Shown: piece after piece, positions 8,395-17,068 of the stretch
Numbering within the stretch: position 1 is the stretch's first letter
Layout: the number at the start of each line of letters is the position of its first letter
Assembly: GCF_009258045.1 (NCBI RefSeq)
Contig: NZ_CP041166.1
Coordinates: 558,001-622,000, forward strand
From: Sulfurimonas xiamenensis
GTDB taxonomy: Bacteria > Campylobacterota > Campylobacteria > Campylobacterales > Sulfurimonadaceae
DNA: 64,000 nt
Direction of reading: 5' to 3'
Translations under genes and position numbers: made by a program
Notes under the pieces: model-generated
What the model saw: the letters and a program-made list of their open reading frames with translations, nothing else
Told to the model about the DNA's origin: nothing
Databases searched by the model: none

Positions 8395-9225
8395 ATGAGC
8401 AAATTAAAAAAAATATTGGTTCGCGCAAGACGCCAGGTCTTTAGCGAAATGGTCGGAAACAACCCTTCTGTTTTTCATGGTGAGGGATATGACTTTATCG
8501 AGCTTCGCGAATATATGCCCGGTGATGACATCCGCCATATTGACTGGAATATTACCGCTAAGATGCAAAAACCTTTTATCAAAATTTTTCGCGAAGAGAG
8601 AGAACTGAGTGTTGTAATAGTTTCTATTTTAAACGGCAGTGTTCACTTTGGTTCTAAGAAATTTAAACAGGAGATAATTGCTGAAGTAGCTGCTCTTTTA
8701 GGATTTTCAACGCTTAAAAATGGAGACCTGTTAAGCTCTTATATCTTTACCGACGAGATGATTTCGCATACAAAACCAAGTAAAAAGCTCTATCAGGTTC
8801 AAAAAAGTGTCGAAGAGATTTTAAATTTTAATGCGCTAAACAGAAGAGTTGATTTTAAATTTATTGCCGACACTCTTTATAAAAGATTAAAAAGAAAATC
8901 TCTTATTTTAATAATCGGTGACTACTTTGAGATACCCGATTTTAAGCTCTTAGCAAAAAAACATGAAGTTATTTCCGTTGTAGTTAGAGATAAGCTTGAA
9001 GAGCATCCTCCCGAAATGGGTTTTGCATCTTTGTTGGACCCAGAAAGCGGAGTGGTTTTAGAGGGTGACTTTAACTCTTCAAGTGTAAAAGCTTACAGTA
9101 AAAAGGTCGCATTGCATGATTATAAACTTTTTGAAACACTTAGAAAAAGCGGTATAAGGTTTACAAAAGTCTATACTGATTCAAGTGCAGCTGTAGCACT
9201 TCGCAGACTTTTTGAGGGACGATAG
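8395..9225 (+). CDS. DUF58-domain protein of Bat operon
   Basis: 276 residues without membrane segments. The DUF58 signature is present near residues 34-65: EYMPGDDIRHIDWN followed by FREERELSV. A VWA-like fold is expected in the second half. Such proteins are encoded between MoxR and BatA in nearly all Bat operons and are presumed to link the ATPase with the membrane VWA proteins. It follows moxR by 16 bases and its stop is immediately followed by the next ATG. Confidence 0.88.
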   Translation: MSKLKKILVRARRQVFSEMVGNNPSVFHGEGYDFIELREYMPGDDIRHIDWNITAKMQKPFIKIFREERELSVVIVSILNGSVHFGSKKFKQEIIAEVAALLGFSTLKNGDLLSSYIFTDEMISHTKPSKKLYQVQKSVEEILNFNALNRRVDFKFIADTLYKRLKRKSLILIIGDYFEIPDFKLLAKKHEVISVVVRDKLEEHPPEMGFASLLDPESGVVLEGDFNSSSVKAYSKKVALHDYKLFETLRKSGIRFTKVYTDSSAAVALRRLFEGR

Positions 9226-9633
9226 ATGGAAAAATCACAAAGTTACGATATCCCGCTACATGATATAAAACCAATTGTTGAAGTAGAAGAGTACTCCTTT
9301 TACTATTTTTTAGGCATAACTTTTTTGATTCTTGTTTTACTACTTGCAGTTGGCTATTTTATCTATATCTGGTTAAAAAAACGCAAAGCTTTTAATATAC
9401 GAAAAGAGCATTTTAAGATTTTAAATTCACTCGACTTGAATGATACAAAAAAGAGTGCTTACGCTATAACTTTTTACGGTGCAACATTTAAAAATGATAC
9501 TCCCAGACATCAAGAGATGTATGAAAATATTGTTAATAGACTTACAGCGTATAAGTACAAAAAAGAGGTTGACGCATTTGAAGATGAAGTTATCGGTTAT
9601 ATAGAACTTTATAAGGAGATGATTGATGTTTGA
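9226..9633 (+). CDS. small single-span membrane protein of Bat operon
   Basis: 135 residues: a short N-terminal part containing LHDIKPIVEV, one strong membrane helix around residues 27-50 (FYYFLGITFLILVLLLAVGY) and a Lys-rich cytoplasmic region. The layout resembles the DUF4381-like small proteins found between DUF58 and BatA genes, though identity at family level is uncertain. It starts directly after the upstream stop and overlaps BatA by 11 bases, so it belongs to the operon. Confidence 0.65.
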   Translation: MEKSQSYDIPLHDIKPIVEVEEYSFYYFLGITFLILVLLLAVGYFIYIWLKKRKAFNIRKEHFKILNSLDLNDTKKSAYAITFYGATFKNDTPRHQEMYENIVNRLTAYKYKKEVDAFEDEVIGYIELYKEMIDV

Positions 9634-10555
9634 TGGAATCTATTTTGAATTTCCACAAATAGCATTTATAACTCTTTTTTTTATAGTATGCGCTCTGTTT
9701 TGCAAGATGAAATTGCCATCTATCTACTTTCCTCATACAGGCGAGTTTTTAAAAACTTCTGTTTCAGCATCAAAAACACTCTTGTTTTTAAAATGGCTTG
9801 GAGTTGTTATGATGATTTTAGCTCTCATGTCGCCTGTAAAAGATGAACCGTACGAACTTGAACCAAAAGAGGGATATGAGATGGCTTTGATTTTAGATGC
9901 TTCAGAATCAATGATGGCAAATGGATTTGATGCAGCTAATCCAAGATTGACAAGGTTTGATGTAGTAAAAAATATTGTGAGTGATTTTATATCTAAAAGA
10001 GAAAATGACAATATAGGTTTGGTTGTATTTGGGTCTTTTTCATTTATCGCTTCACCTCTTACATACGATGCAAATATTTTAAATAAAATTCTTTCGCAAC
10101 TCAATATTGGGATGGCAGGAAAATATACTGCACTAAACACATCTCTTGCACAAGGCGTAAATCTTTTAAAGATGAGCAAATCAAAAACGAAAGTGGCTAT
10201 TTTGCTCACAGATGGCCACAGCACGCCCCAGATTGATAAAATTCCATTTGATGTTGCACTGGATATGGTAAAAAAAGAGGGCGTTAAAGTTTATCCTATC
10301 GGAATAGGTATGCCACATGAATATAACAGAGATGTATTAATGCAAATAGCAAAAGAGAGTGGAGGAGTTGCTTTTGGAGCTTCAAATGCCGATGAGTTAA
10401 AAGAGGTGTATAAAACAATTGATGCTCTGGAAAAGTCTGAAATAAAAGGAGAGAGTTTTAGTTATATAAAATATTACTATCATTTTCCTCTTTTGATATC
10501 TTTTTTGTCTTTGATGCTCTATATATATCTTAGAAATAAAAGGGGGCATGCATGA
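9623..10555 (+). CDS. batA: BatA-like VWA membrane protein
   Basis: 310 residues. Two N-terminal membrane segments (about 8-28 and 50-68) precede a VWA domain with MIDAS DASES, Thr in KYTALNTS and Asp in LLTDGHST, and a C-terminal membrane helix near 285-305. Full-length counterpart of the truncated gene at the left window edge. ATGA overlap with the BatB/C gene downstream and 11-base overlap upstream show tight coupling. BatA proteins are linked genetically to oxygen tolerance and envelope integrity; the molecular ligand is unknown. Confidence 0.88.
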   Translation: MMFDGIYFEFPQIAFITLFFIVCALFCKMKLPSIYFPHTGEFLKTSVSASKTLLFLKWLGVVMMILALMSPVKDEPYELEPKEGYEMALILDASESMMANGFDAANPRLTRFDVVKNIVSDFISKRENDNIGLVVFGSFSFIASPLTYDANILNKILSQLNIGMAGKYTALNTSLAQGVNLLKMSKSKTKVAILLTDGHSTPQIDKIPFDVALDMVKKEGVKVYPIGIGMPHEYNRDVLMQIAKESGGVAFGASNADELKEVYKTIDALEKSEIKGESFSYIKYYYHFPLLISFLSLMLYIYLRNKRGHA

Positions 10556-12438
10556 GTTTTTTACATCCTGAATTTTTGTATTATATGCTGCCTCCGCTTT
10601 TTATTTTATTTGGATTTTTGCTTACGCAGAAAGAGGCTTATGCAAACTATTTTACTCAAGAGGTTATGGATAGACTGCGTGTAAGTACAAATACTTTAAC
10701 GCTTAAAGCAAGAAATGCTCTTTTTTTGCTTATGGGGGTTTTTATAATTATAGCACTGGCAGAACCTGTTATAAAAGAGGGAACTGTTGAGGTAAAAGCC
10801 AAGAGCGCAGATATTATGATTGCCATAGATATATCAGACTCAATGCTTGCATCAGACATCTATCCAAACCGCCTTGAAGCTGCAAAACAGAAGGTGCTTA
10901 CGCTTTTAGATGAAAAACTAAATGAGAGAATAGGAATAGTTGCTTTTGCAAAAAACTCCTATCTTGTCTCTCCTCTTAGTTTTGATGCAAGCGCCGTTGC
11001 TTTCTTGCTTCGCCAGCTTGATACATCTTCTATTACTGAAAAAGGAACAGATTTTTTATCTCTTTTGGATGTTGTAAGCAAAATACAAAAAGATCAAGAT
11101 AAAAAGTATCTTCTTCTTTTAAGTGACGGAGGAGACAAGAGCGATTTTTCTGATGAAATAGAGTTGGCAAAGAAACACAATATTACTCTCTTTATTTTAG
11201 GTATTGCAACCAAAAAAGGTGCGCCTATAAAACTTCAAGATGGGACTTTTATAAAGTATAAAGGAGATATCATTATTTCAAAACTCAATGAGAAGATTGC
11301 AGATTTGGCTCTAAAAACGGGAGGTGTTTATATAGAGGGCACGACCTCTTCAAAAGATATAAAAACTATGTTTAAAGAGATAATAGATAAAAGCGATCAA
11401 AAAGAGCTAAAGAGTGAAGAAATTCAGAGATATACACCGCTCTTTTACTACCCTTTAGGTATGTCACTTATTCTTTTGCTTATTGCTATAAGCTCTATAG
11501 GTGCAAGAGAAAAGAGTAGTGTGGCATCAGTTTTTATACTTTTTTCTCTTTTTCTTTTTAACACTCAGCATGCGCAAGCCGCAATTTTGGATTTTATGGA
11601 GTTAAGAAAAGCGAAAGAGGCGTATAAAGTTCAAAAGTATGAGGAAGCCGCAGAAATTTATAAAGAGTATGCACAAAATACGCAAAATTCGGAGAGTTAT
11701 TTTAATGCAGGAAATGCTTTTTATAAACAAGGAAAGTATAAAGAAGCGATAGAGGCGTATGAAAAAGCGGTTTTTGATGATGAAAACAAAAAGGCAGGAA
11801 ATCTTTCAAATTTGGGAAACGCTTATGCTAAAGAAGCAAATCAGGAGAGTTTGCAAAAAGCTGTAGAAGCGTATGAAAAATCACTAAAAATCAAAGAGGA
11901 CAAAGAAACGAGAGAAAATTTGCAAGAGGTAAAAAAGATTTTAGAAGAACAAAAGAGTAACTCAAAAAATGGGGATGAAGAGCAAGAACAGCAAGAAGAG
12001 GGTGCTCAAGAAGATGAAAATGGAGATAAAGAAGGTTACAAAGAGGACAAAGATGGAGATATAAAAGGCTTTAAGAAAGATGAAAAGGGTGATAAAGAGC
12101 AAGAAAAAAGTAAAGAAGAGAATTCACAAAGCAAAGAGTCCAAAGAGAAAAATTCCGGTGATATGAAGAGTAAAAAAGAAAAAGAACAAGATAGCAGATC
12201 TGATAATAACCAAACAGATCAAAAGAGTAAAAAAGAGAAGGTTGAGAAGTTAGAAAAAGAGGATGAAAACACTTCTCAGAGTCAATCTGTTACGGCGCAA
12301 AAGGTTGATAAAGAGAGTATGAGTGATGAGGAAGAGAAAAAATGGATTGAGCAGTTATGTACTCATAATAGTACCTATTTATATAAATTAAATAGTGAAA
12401 AGCCAAAAAGCAGCAGTTTAGATGAAAAACCTTGGTAA
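10552..12438 (+). CDS. BatB/BatC fusion with long charged tail
   Basis: 628 residues. Order: two N-terminal membrane helices, VWA domain (MIDAS DISDS, Thr in EKGTDF, Asp in LLSDGGDK), a further membrane helix near 305-345, TPR repeats at about 350-460 (FNAGNAFYKQGKYKEAIEAYEKA, then NLGNAYAKEAN), and a roughly 130-residue low-complexity Lys/Glu/Asp/Gln/Ser tail. The protein ends in LDEKPW, nearly the same end as its paralog at 680-2104, so that terminal hexapeptide is under constraint while the linker is not. The membrane topology puts VWA and TPR parts on the same, probably periplasmic, side. Confidence 0.87.
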   Translation: MSFLHPEFLYYMLPPLFILFGFLLTQKEAYANYFTQEVMDRLRVSTNTLTLKARNALFLLMGVFIIIALAEPVIKEGTVEVKAKSADIMIAIDISDSMLASDIYPNRLEAAKQKVLTLLDEKLNERIGIVAFAKNSYLVSPLSFDASAVAFLLRQLDTSSITEKGTDFLSLLDVVSKIQKDQDKKYLLLLSDGGDKSDFSDEIELAKKHNITLFILGIATKKGAPIKLQDGTFIKYKGDIIISKLNEKIADLALKTGGVYIEGTTSSKDIKTMFKEIIDKSDQKELKSEEIQRYTPLFYYPLGMSLILLLIAISSIGAREKSSVASVFILFSLFLFNTQHAQAAILDFMELRKAKEAYKVQKYEEAAEIYKEYAQNTQNSESYFNAGNAFYKQGKYKEAIEAYEKAVFDDENKKAGNLSNLGNAYAKEANQESLQKAVEAYEKSLKIKEDKETRENLQEVKKILEEQKSNSKNGDEEQEQQEEGAQEDENGDKEGYKEDKDGDIKGFKKDEKGDKEQEKSKEENSQSKESKEKNSGDMKSKKEKEQDSRSDNNQTDQKSKKEKVEKLEKEDENTSQSQSVTAQKVDKESMSDEEEKKWIEQLCTHNSTYLYKLNSEKPKSSSLDEKPW

Positions 12439-12460
12439 TAACTGATTAAAAGGAAAAAAA

Positions 12461-13879
12461 TTGAATACTATTTTAAAATTACTATTTTTATTATTTGTTT
12501 CTTCACATGGAGTTTATGCTGAAGTTATCGCTAAAGTTGATTCTAAAACAGTAGAATTAGGAGAGATGGTTACATACTCCTTAAACATCTCCGGAGAAGA
12601 GATTACAAGACCGAATATAAAAAGATTGTGTGATAGTGATGTAATCTCTACAAGTTCTCAAACAAGTATGCAGATTATTAATGGAAATATTAGCAAAAAC
12701 TATGTTTTAAGCTATAAATTTGTACCGCAAAAGAGCTGTACAATAGAACCTGTTGAAGTTGAAGTTGATGGTAAGATAGAATCAAGTAATTCTCTTGAGA
12801 TAAAGGTCGTTCCTGTCAGCGGGACAAAAGATTTGGATTTTGTTTTAAAGCTACAGAGCGATAAAAAAGAACTTTTTGTAGGTGAGACATTTGATATGAC
12901 ACTCACTTTTAAGCAAAGGAAAAATGCAGAAGCAGTTGACAGTAAATTTACCTCACCGGAATTAAAAGGTTTTTGGGTTAAAAATGAATCAAAGCCGCAA
13001 AAATATGAAGATGGAAAATATATCATAACGGAAATAGTCTATACAATGGCACCGCAAAGAGCTGGTGAATTAAAAATCACAAAAGCTCAAATGCAGGTGG
13101 CTTCAAGAAGTTCCAAAGTAGACAGCTGGGGCAGTTGGATTCCTTCGATAAAGTGGAAAACCTATTTTTCCAATGAGTTAAGCTTTGATGTAAAACCGCT
13201 TCCAAAAGATATAAATTTAGTTGGTGATTTTAGCATAAGTGCAACTGTTGATAAAACAGAAATTGAAGCCAATGAAGCTGTAAATTGTATCGTAGAAGTT
13301 TTGGGCAGCGGAAATTTAGAAGATATAGAAAGTTTTAAACCTGAGATTCAAGGAGTTGCTGTTTTTGAGGAAAAGGGTGCTATCGAGGGAGACAAATTAA
13401 CACAAAAATTAGTTTTCGTTGCTGAGAAAGAGTTTAGTGTTCCTGAATTTACTTTAAAATATTTTAATCCTAAAACAAAAGAGATAAAAACTGTTTCTAC
13501 AAAAGAGATACCGATACATGTAAAAAATGCCAAATCTGAAGAAGTGCTCAATATAAAAAGACAAGAGAGTAGAAGTGATGCGCAAGAGAGTATAAAAATT
13601 ACACAAATAGACAGTAGCATTTTAGTGATTATATTTGTATTTGGGCTGGTATGTGGAGTCTTGATTATGATTTTTAAAGAGAAGATAAATTTTAAAAAAG
13701 AGCACAAAATTTCCATAAAAGATCCTAAAAATCTTTTGGTAAAACTTCTAGAGTTTAAGCATGATCCACAAGTTGAAGAGATAATAGATATTTTAGAGAA
13801 AAATATCTATCAGAATCAAAATATAGAGATAGATAAAAAAAGTGTAACTGAGGTTTTAAAAAAATATAAAATAAATTAA
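12461..13879 (+). CDS. batD: BatD-like protein
   Basis: 472 residues from a TTG start, preceded by AAAAGGA at suitable distance and followed at once by a signal peptide (LLFLLFVSSHGVYA). Three beta-rich regions typical of BatD follow, with motifs FVLKLQSDKKELFVGE and GDFSISATVDKTEIEANEAV, and a C-terminal membrane helix near 388-410 with a basic cytoplasmic end. Closes the second Bat operon. Its last 4 bases overlap the stop of the convergent tyrA gene. The paralog at 2085 lacks the first repeat, being about 100 residues shorter. Confidence 0.82.
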   Translation: MNTILKLLFLLFVSSHGVYAEVIAKVDSKTVELGEMVTYSLNISGEEITRPNIKRLCDSDVISTSSQTSMQIINGNISKNYVLSYKFVPQKSCTIEPVEVEVDGKIESSNSLEIKVVPVSGTKDLDFVLKLQSDKKELFVGETFDMTLTFKQRKNAEAVDSKFTSPELKGFWVKNESKPQKYEDGKYIITEIVYTMAPQRAGELKITKAQMQVASRSSKVDSWGSWIPSIKWKTYFSNELSFDVKPLPKDINLVGDFSISATVDKTEIEANEAVNCIVEVLGSGNLEDIESFKPEIQGVAVFEEKGAIEGDKLTQKLVFVAEKEFSVPEFTLKYFNPKTKEIKTVSTKEIPIHVKNAKSEEVLNIKRQESRSDAQESIKITQIDSSILVIIFVFGLVCGVLIMIFKEKINFKKEHKISIKDPKNLLVKLLEFKHDPQVEEIIDILEKNIYQNQNIEIDKKSVTEVLKKYKIN

Positions 13880-14706
13880 TCTAAAATATCATGAAGTCTA
13901 TTTCCGGCTTCAATATTTTTATGCACTTTATACCACTCTTCATTTTCAATATACCCTTTTAGAAGCTTTAACTCATCTTCAAAGAGAGTGATTGCTTCAA
14001 GCAGATTTGCTCTATTTTGTCTAAAGATGTCTTCCCACATATTTGGAGAGCTCTTTGCTAAACGGCTCATAGAGCGAAACCCACCGGCTGCAAGTGCTAA
14101 AATATTATGTTTGTTTTCTTGATGCATAACCGTATTCGCAAGAGAGTAGGAGATAGCATGAGGCATATGAGAGATAAAAGCTGCATGACGGTCATGCTCT
14201 TTTGCAGACATAAAATATTTTTTCATCTCAAGAGCTTTAAATATTTTTTTTGCGATTTTTACTTGAAAATCTCCGCTGTTTTCAATATCGCATAAAACTA
14301 CAACATTGTCTTTATATAAATTATCAATTGCAGCTTTTGGTCCATAACTTTCAGTTCCTGTCATTGGATGTGCAGCAACAAAATTTTTCCGTATCTTTGG
14401 CGGAACAGATGAAATTATTTTGGATTTTGTGCTGCCTAGATCTATAATAGTTGCACTCTCTTTTACCTCTGTTAAATTTTTAAGTGCCGAGATTATTCCA
14501 TCTACCGGAATTGCTAAAAAAATAACATCGTAATTTTTAATTTCACTAAACTCTATAACATTATCAACCAAACCAAGCTCTACTGCCTCTTGCTGGTGAA
14601 TTTTATTATGATCACTACCGACAATATTATTGATAAAATCTAATTTTTTTAAACTTATGGCAAGTGAACCTCCCATAAGACCTAACCCAATTATTGCTAC
14701 ATTCAT
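13876..14706 (-). CDS. tyrA: prephenate dehydrogenase
   Basis: 276 residues. The N-terminal Rossmann motif GLGLMG (residues 7-12) binds NAD(P); the conserved AHPMTGTE and HDRHAAFISHMPH motifs belong to the TyrA catalytic core that oxidatively decarboxylates prephenate to 4-hydroxyphenylpyruvate for tyrosine synthesis. No fused chorismate mutase or ACT domain. It converges on batD with a 4-base stop overlap and diverges from bamA over a 100-base AT-rich spacer. Confidence 0.93.
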   Translation of the reverse strand: MNVAIIGLGLMGGSLAISLKKLDFINNIVGSDHNKIHQQEAVELGLVDNVIEFSEIKNYDVIFLAIPVDGIISALKNLTEVKESATIIDLGSTKSKIISSVPPKIRKNFVAAHPMTGTESYGPKAAIDNLYKDNVVVLCDIENSGDFQVKIAKKIFKALEMKKYFMSAKEHDRHAAFISHMPHAISYSLANTVMHQENKHNILALAAGGFRSMSRLAKSSPNMWEDIFRQNRANLLEAITLFEDELKLLKGYIENEEWYKVHKNIEAGNRLHDILD

Positions 14707-14806
14707 ATCAGTTCTTTTTTTTTATTTTTTAAATTATACAAAGTTTACTTAATATTAACCTCATAAAAGGTAAAATCTCCTTCTATTTTATAATTATGGA
14801 AATTAA

Positions 14807-17065
14807 ATGAGAATATTTTTAGCAACATTGTTAACTTTACTGGCAGTAAATTTATATGCATACACAGTAAAATCTGTAAAATATGAGGGTATGGTACATA
14901 TGTCAGAATCTGTAGCATCAAGAATGCTTAAGTTTGAAATAGGTGATAATGTTGATGATAAAATGATTGATGAATCTATAAAAAGTTATTTTAAACAGGG
15001 ATATTTTGAAGATATATGGGTTGATTTAGACGAAGATGGCATTTTAACTTTTCATTTTAAAGAGAAGCCGCTTATATCAAAAATAGAATTAAAAGGGTGG
15101 AAAGAGAATGACACTGAAATTAGAGACAGTATCATTCAGATAAAAGTAGGTGCACTGTATGATGAGAAAAAACTTGAAGCTGCAAAAAAAAGAATTATAG
15201 AGGCGATTAATCAAGAGGGAAAAATTGACAGTGTTGTAGAAATTTTAAAAGAGCGTTTGGATAATGGCAGCATGCATATTACCTTTTTGGTAAATGAGGG
15301 TGCGGAAATAGTTATTAAAGAGTTGGCTTATAGCGGTGTATCTGGCTTGGAAACTGAAAATTTTGATGAGATTATTGCAAATAAACAACGCGAATTTATG
15401 GGTTGGCTTTGGGGACGAAATGATGGTAAGATGAAAGTGGAAGACTTAGCTTATGATCCTTTAAGAATACGCGATATTTATATGCAGCATGGCTATTTAG
15501 ATATTGATGTCAATGAACCGTTTGTAAAAGTAAATTTTGATAATTATACGGCAGATATGAGTTATCAGATAAAAGAGGGTGAAATTTATACAATTAGTGC
15601 TATTACAATTGAGCAGCAAGAGCATGTAATTGATGATACATTAATAAAAGAGCAGATTCAATTGGAAGTAGGCAAAGCATTTAATGTTCAAACATTTAGG
15701 GATGATTCACAAAGAATAAAAACTTTGATTGCGGATTTAAGCTATGCATTTGTACAAGTTGTACCGGACCTAAAAAAGGATAAAGAGAATAAAACAGTTG
15801 AGGTAGTGATTAAAGTAATACCAGGGGATAAAGTTAAAATTAGAAATGTCATTATTTCAGGAAACAATAGAACTTTAGACAGAATTATAAGAAGAGAACT
15901 CTATCTAGGGCCGGGTGATATGTACTCTCTAACAGATTTAACAGATTCAAGAAATGCTCTTGGCAGACTTGGTTTTTTTGATGGGAATACCATTGAAGAG
16001 AAGAGAGTAGACAATAAAAATATAGACTTGATTGTTAAAGTAAAAGAAGCGCCAACGGGTAATATCCAATTAGGCGGCGGTTACGGAAGTTATGGCGGAA
16101 TTCTTATAAGTGTTGCTGTTGATGATAGAAATATATGGGGTTCAGGAATAAATGTAGGTGTTAAAGCTGAGCGTTCTGAGCTAACATCAAATTACTCATT
16201 TAATATATCAAACCCACGATTAAATGATAGTGATTTCAGTGGTAATTTTTCTATTTATACATCAGATTATGAATATGATGACTATATTGTTATGTCTGAT
16301 GGTTTGACTTTAGGAACAGGGCATAGATTTACTAGATTTGTCAGCGGATATATAGGTTATGGATATTCAAACAATAGTTATGACATTGATGAAAATTCTA
16401 CATATTATAATGACCCCTATTATGAAAATTATGGGAAAAGCTCAATCACACTAAGTGTAAAATTTGATAATACAGATGATTTTTATCTTCCTAGAAAAGG
16501 TTTTACTTTTAGCCAAAGTTTTGAAAATGCCGGAATTGGTTCAGATGCTAAATTTTTTAAGAGTGGAACTAGCTTTGGTGCATATAAAGGATTTGAAGAG
16601 TATCTTGGGTTTGATCTCATTGCCAGATATAAAGCAAAATTAAATTATGTTAAAGAGATGGGCTATCTGCCAATTGCAGAGAGATTCTATCTAGGTGGTA
16701 TAGGGAGTGTCAGGGGATATGAATCATATTCATTGGCTCCGACTATAGAAGATTTAGATGAAGAAGACGGTGTTAGAAGAGTAGGCGGTGAGTATAGTGC
16801 CACAAACAGCTTAGAATTCAGCTTTCCACTTGTTCCTAAGGCAAAAATGCGTTTAGTGACATATCTTGATTGGGGATACATAGGAACTACAGAAGATAGC
16901 AGAGATGATTATTTGGTGAAAAATATATCTCGTGGCGGAGTTGGAGCAGGACTTGAGTGGTTTTCTCCTGTCGGACCTATTCAGCTGATGTTTTCAAAAC
17001 CTTTAGGAGAGGAAGAGGGAGATAAAACAGCGGCCTTTGAATTTACTATGGGACAAAGATTTTAA
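14807..17065 (+). CDS. bamA: outer membrane protein assembly factor BamA
   Basis: 752 residues with a signal peptide (cut near LYA), five POTRA-like repeats over about residues 20-345 and a C-terminal 16-strand Omp85 barrel. Visible signatures are VRGYESYSLAP in the barrel (the conserved VRGY/F loop motif), RKGFTFSQSFE before it, and the final residues FTMGQRF with the typical aromatic C-terminus. BamA inserts beta-barrel proteins into the outer membrane. AT-rich spacer upstream contains TAAAAT at 14771 and TATAAT at 14789 as possible -10 boxes; the second would leave a very short leader. Confidence 0.95.
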   Translation: MRIFLATLLTLLAVNLYAYTVKSVKYEGMVHMSESVASRMLKFEIGDNVDDKMIDESIKSYFKQGYFEDIWVDLDEDGILTFHFKEKPLISKIELKGWKENDTEIRDSIIQIKVGALYDEKKLEAAKKRIIEAINQEGKIDSVVEILKERLDNGSMHITFLVNEGAEIVIKELAYSGVSGLETENFDEIIANKQREFMGWLWGRNDGKMKVEDLAYDPLRIRDIYMQHGYLDIDVNEPFVKVNFDNYTADMSYQIKEGEIYTISAITIEQQEHVIDDTLIKEQIQLEVGKAFNVQTFRDDSQRIKTLIADLSYAFVQVVPDLKKDKENKTVEVVIKVIPGDKVKIRNVIISGNNRTLDRIIRRELYLGPGDMYSLTDLTDSRNALGRLGFFDGNTIEEKRVDNKNIDLIVKVKEAPTGNIQLGGGYGSYGGILISVAVDDRNIWGSGINVGVKAERSELTSNYSFNISNPRLNDSDFSGNFSIYTSDYEYDDYIVMSDGLTLGTGHRFTRFVSGYIGYGYSNNSYDIDENSTYYNDPYYENYGKSSITLSVKFDNTDDFYLPRKGFTFSQSFENAGIGSDAKFFKSGTSFGAYKGFEEYLGFDLIARYKAKLNYVKEMGYLPIAERFYLGGIGSVRGYESYSLAPTIEDLDEEDGVRRVGGEYSATNSLEFSFPLVPKAKMRLVTYLDWGYIGTTEDSRDDYLVKNISRGGVGAGLEWFSPVGPIQLMFSKPLGEEEGDKTAAFEFTMGQRF

Positions 17066-17068
17066 CTG

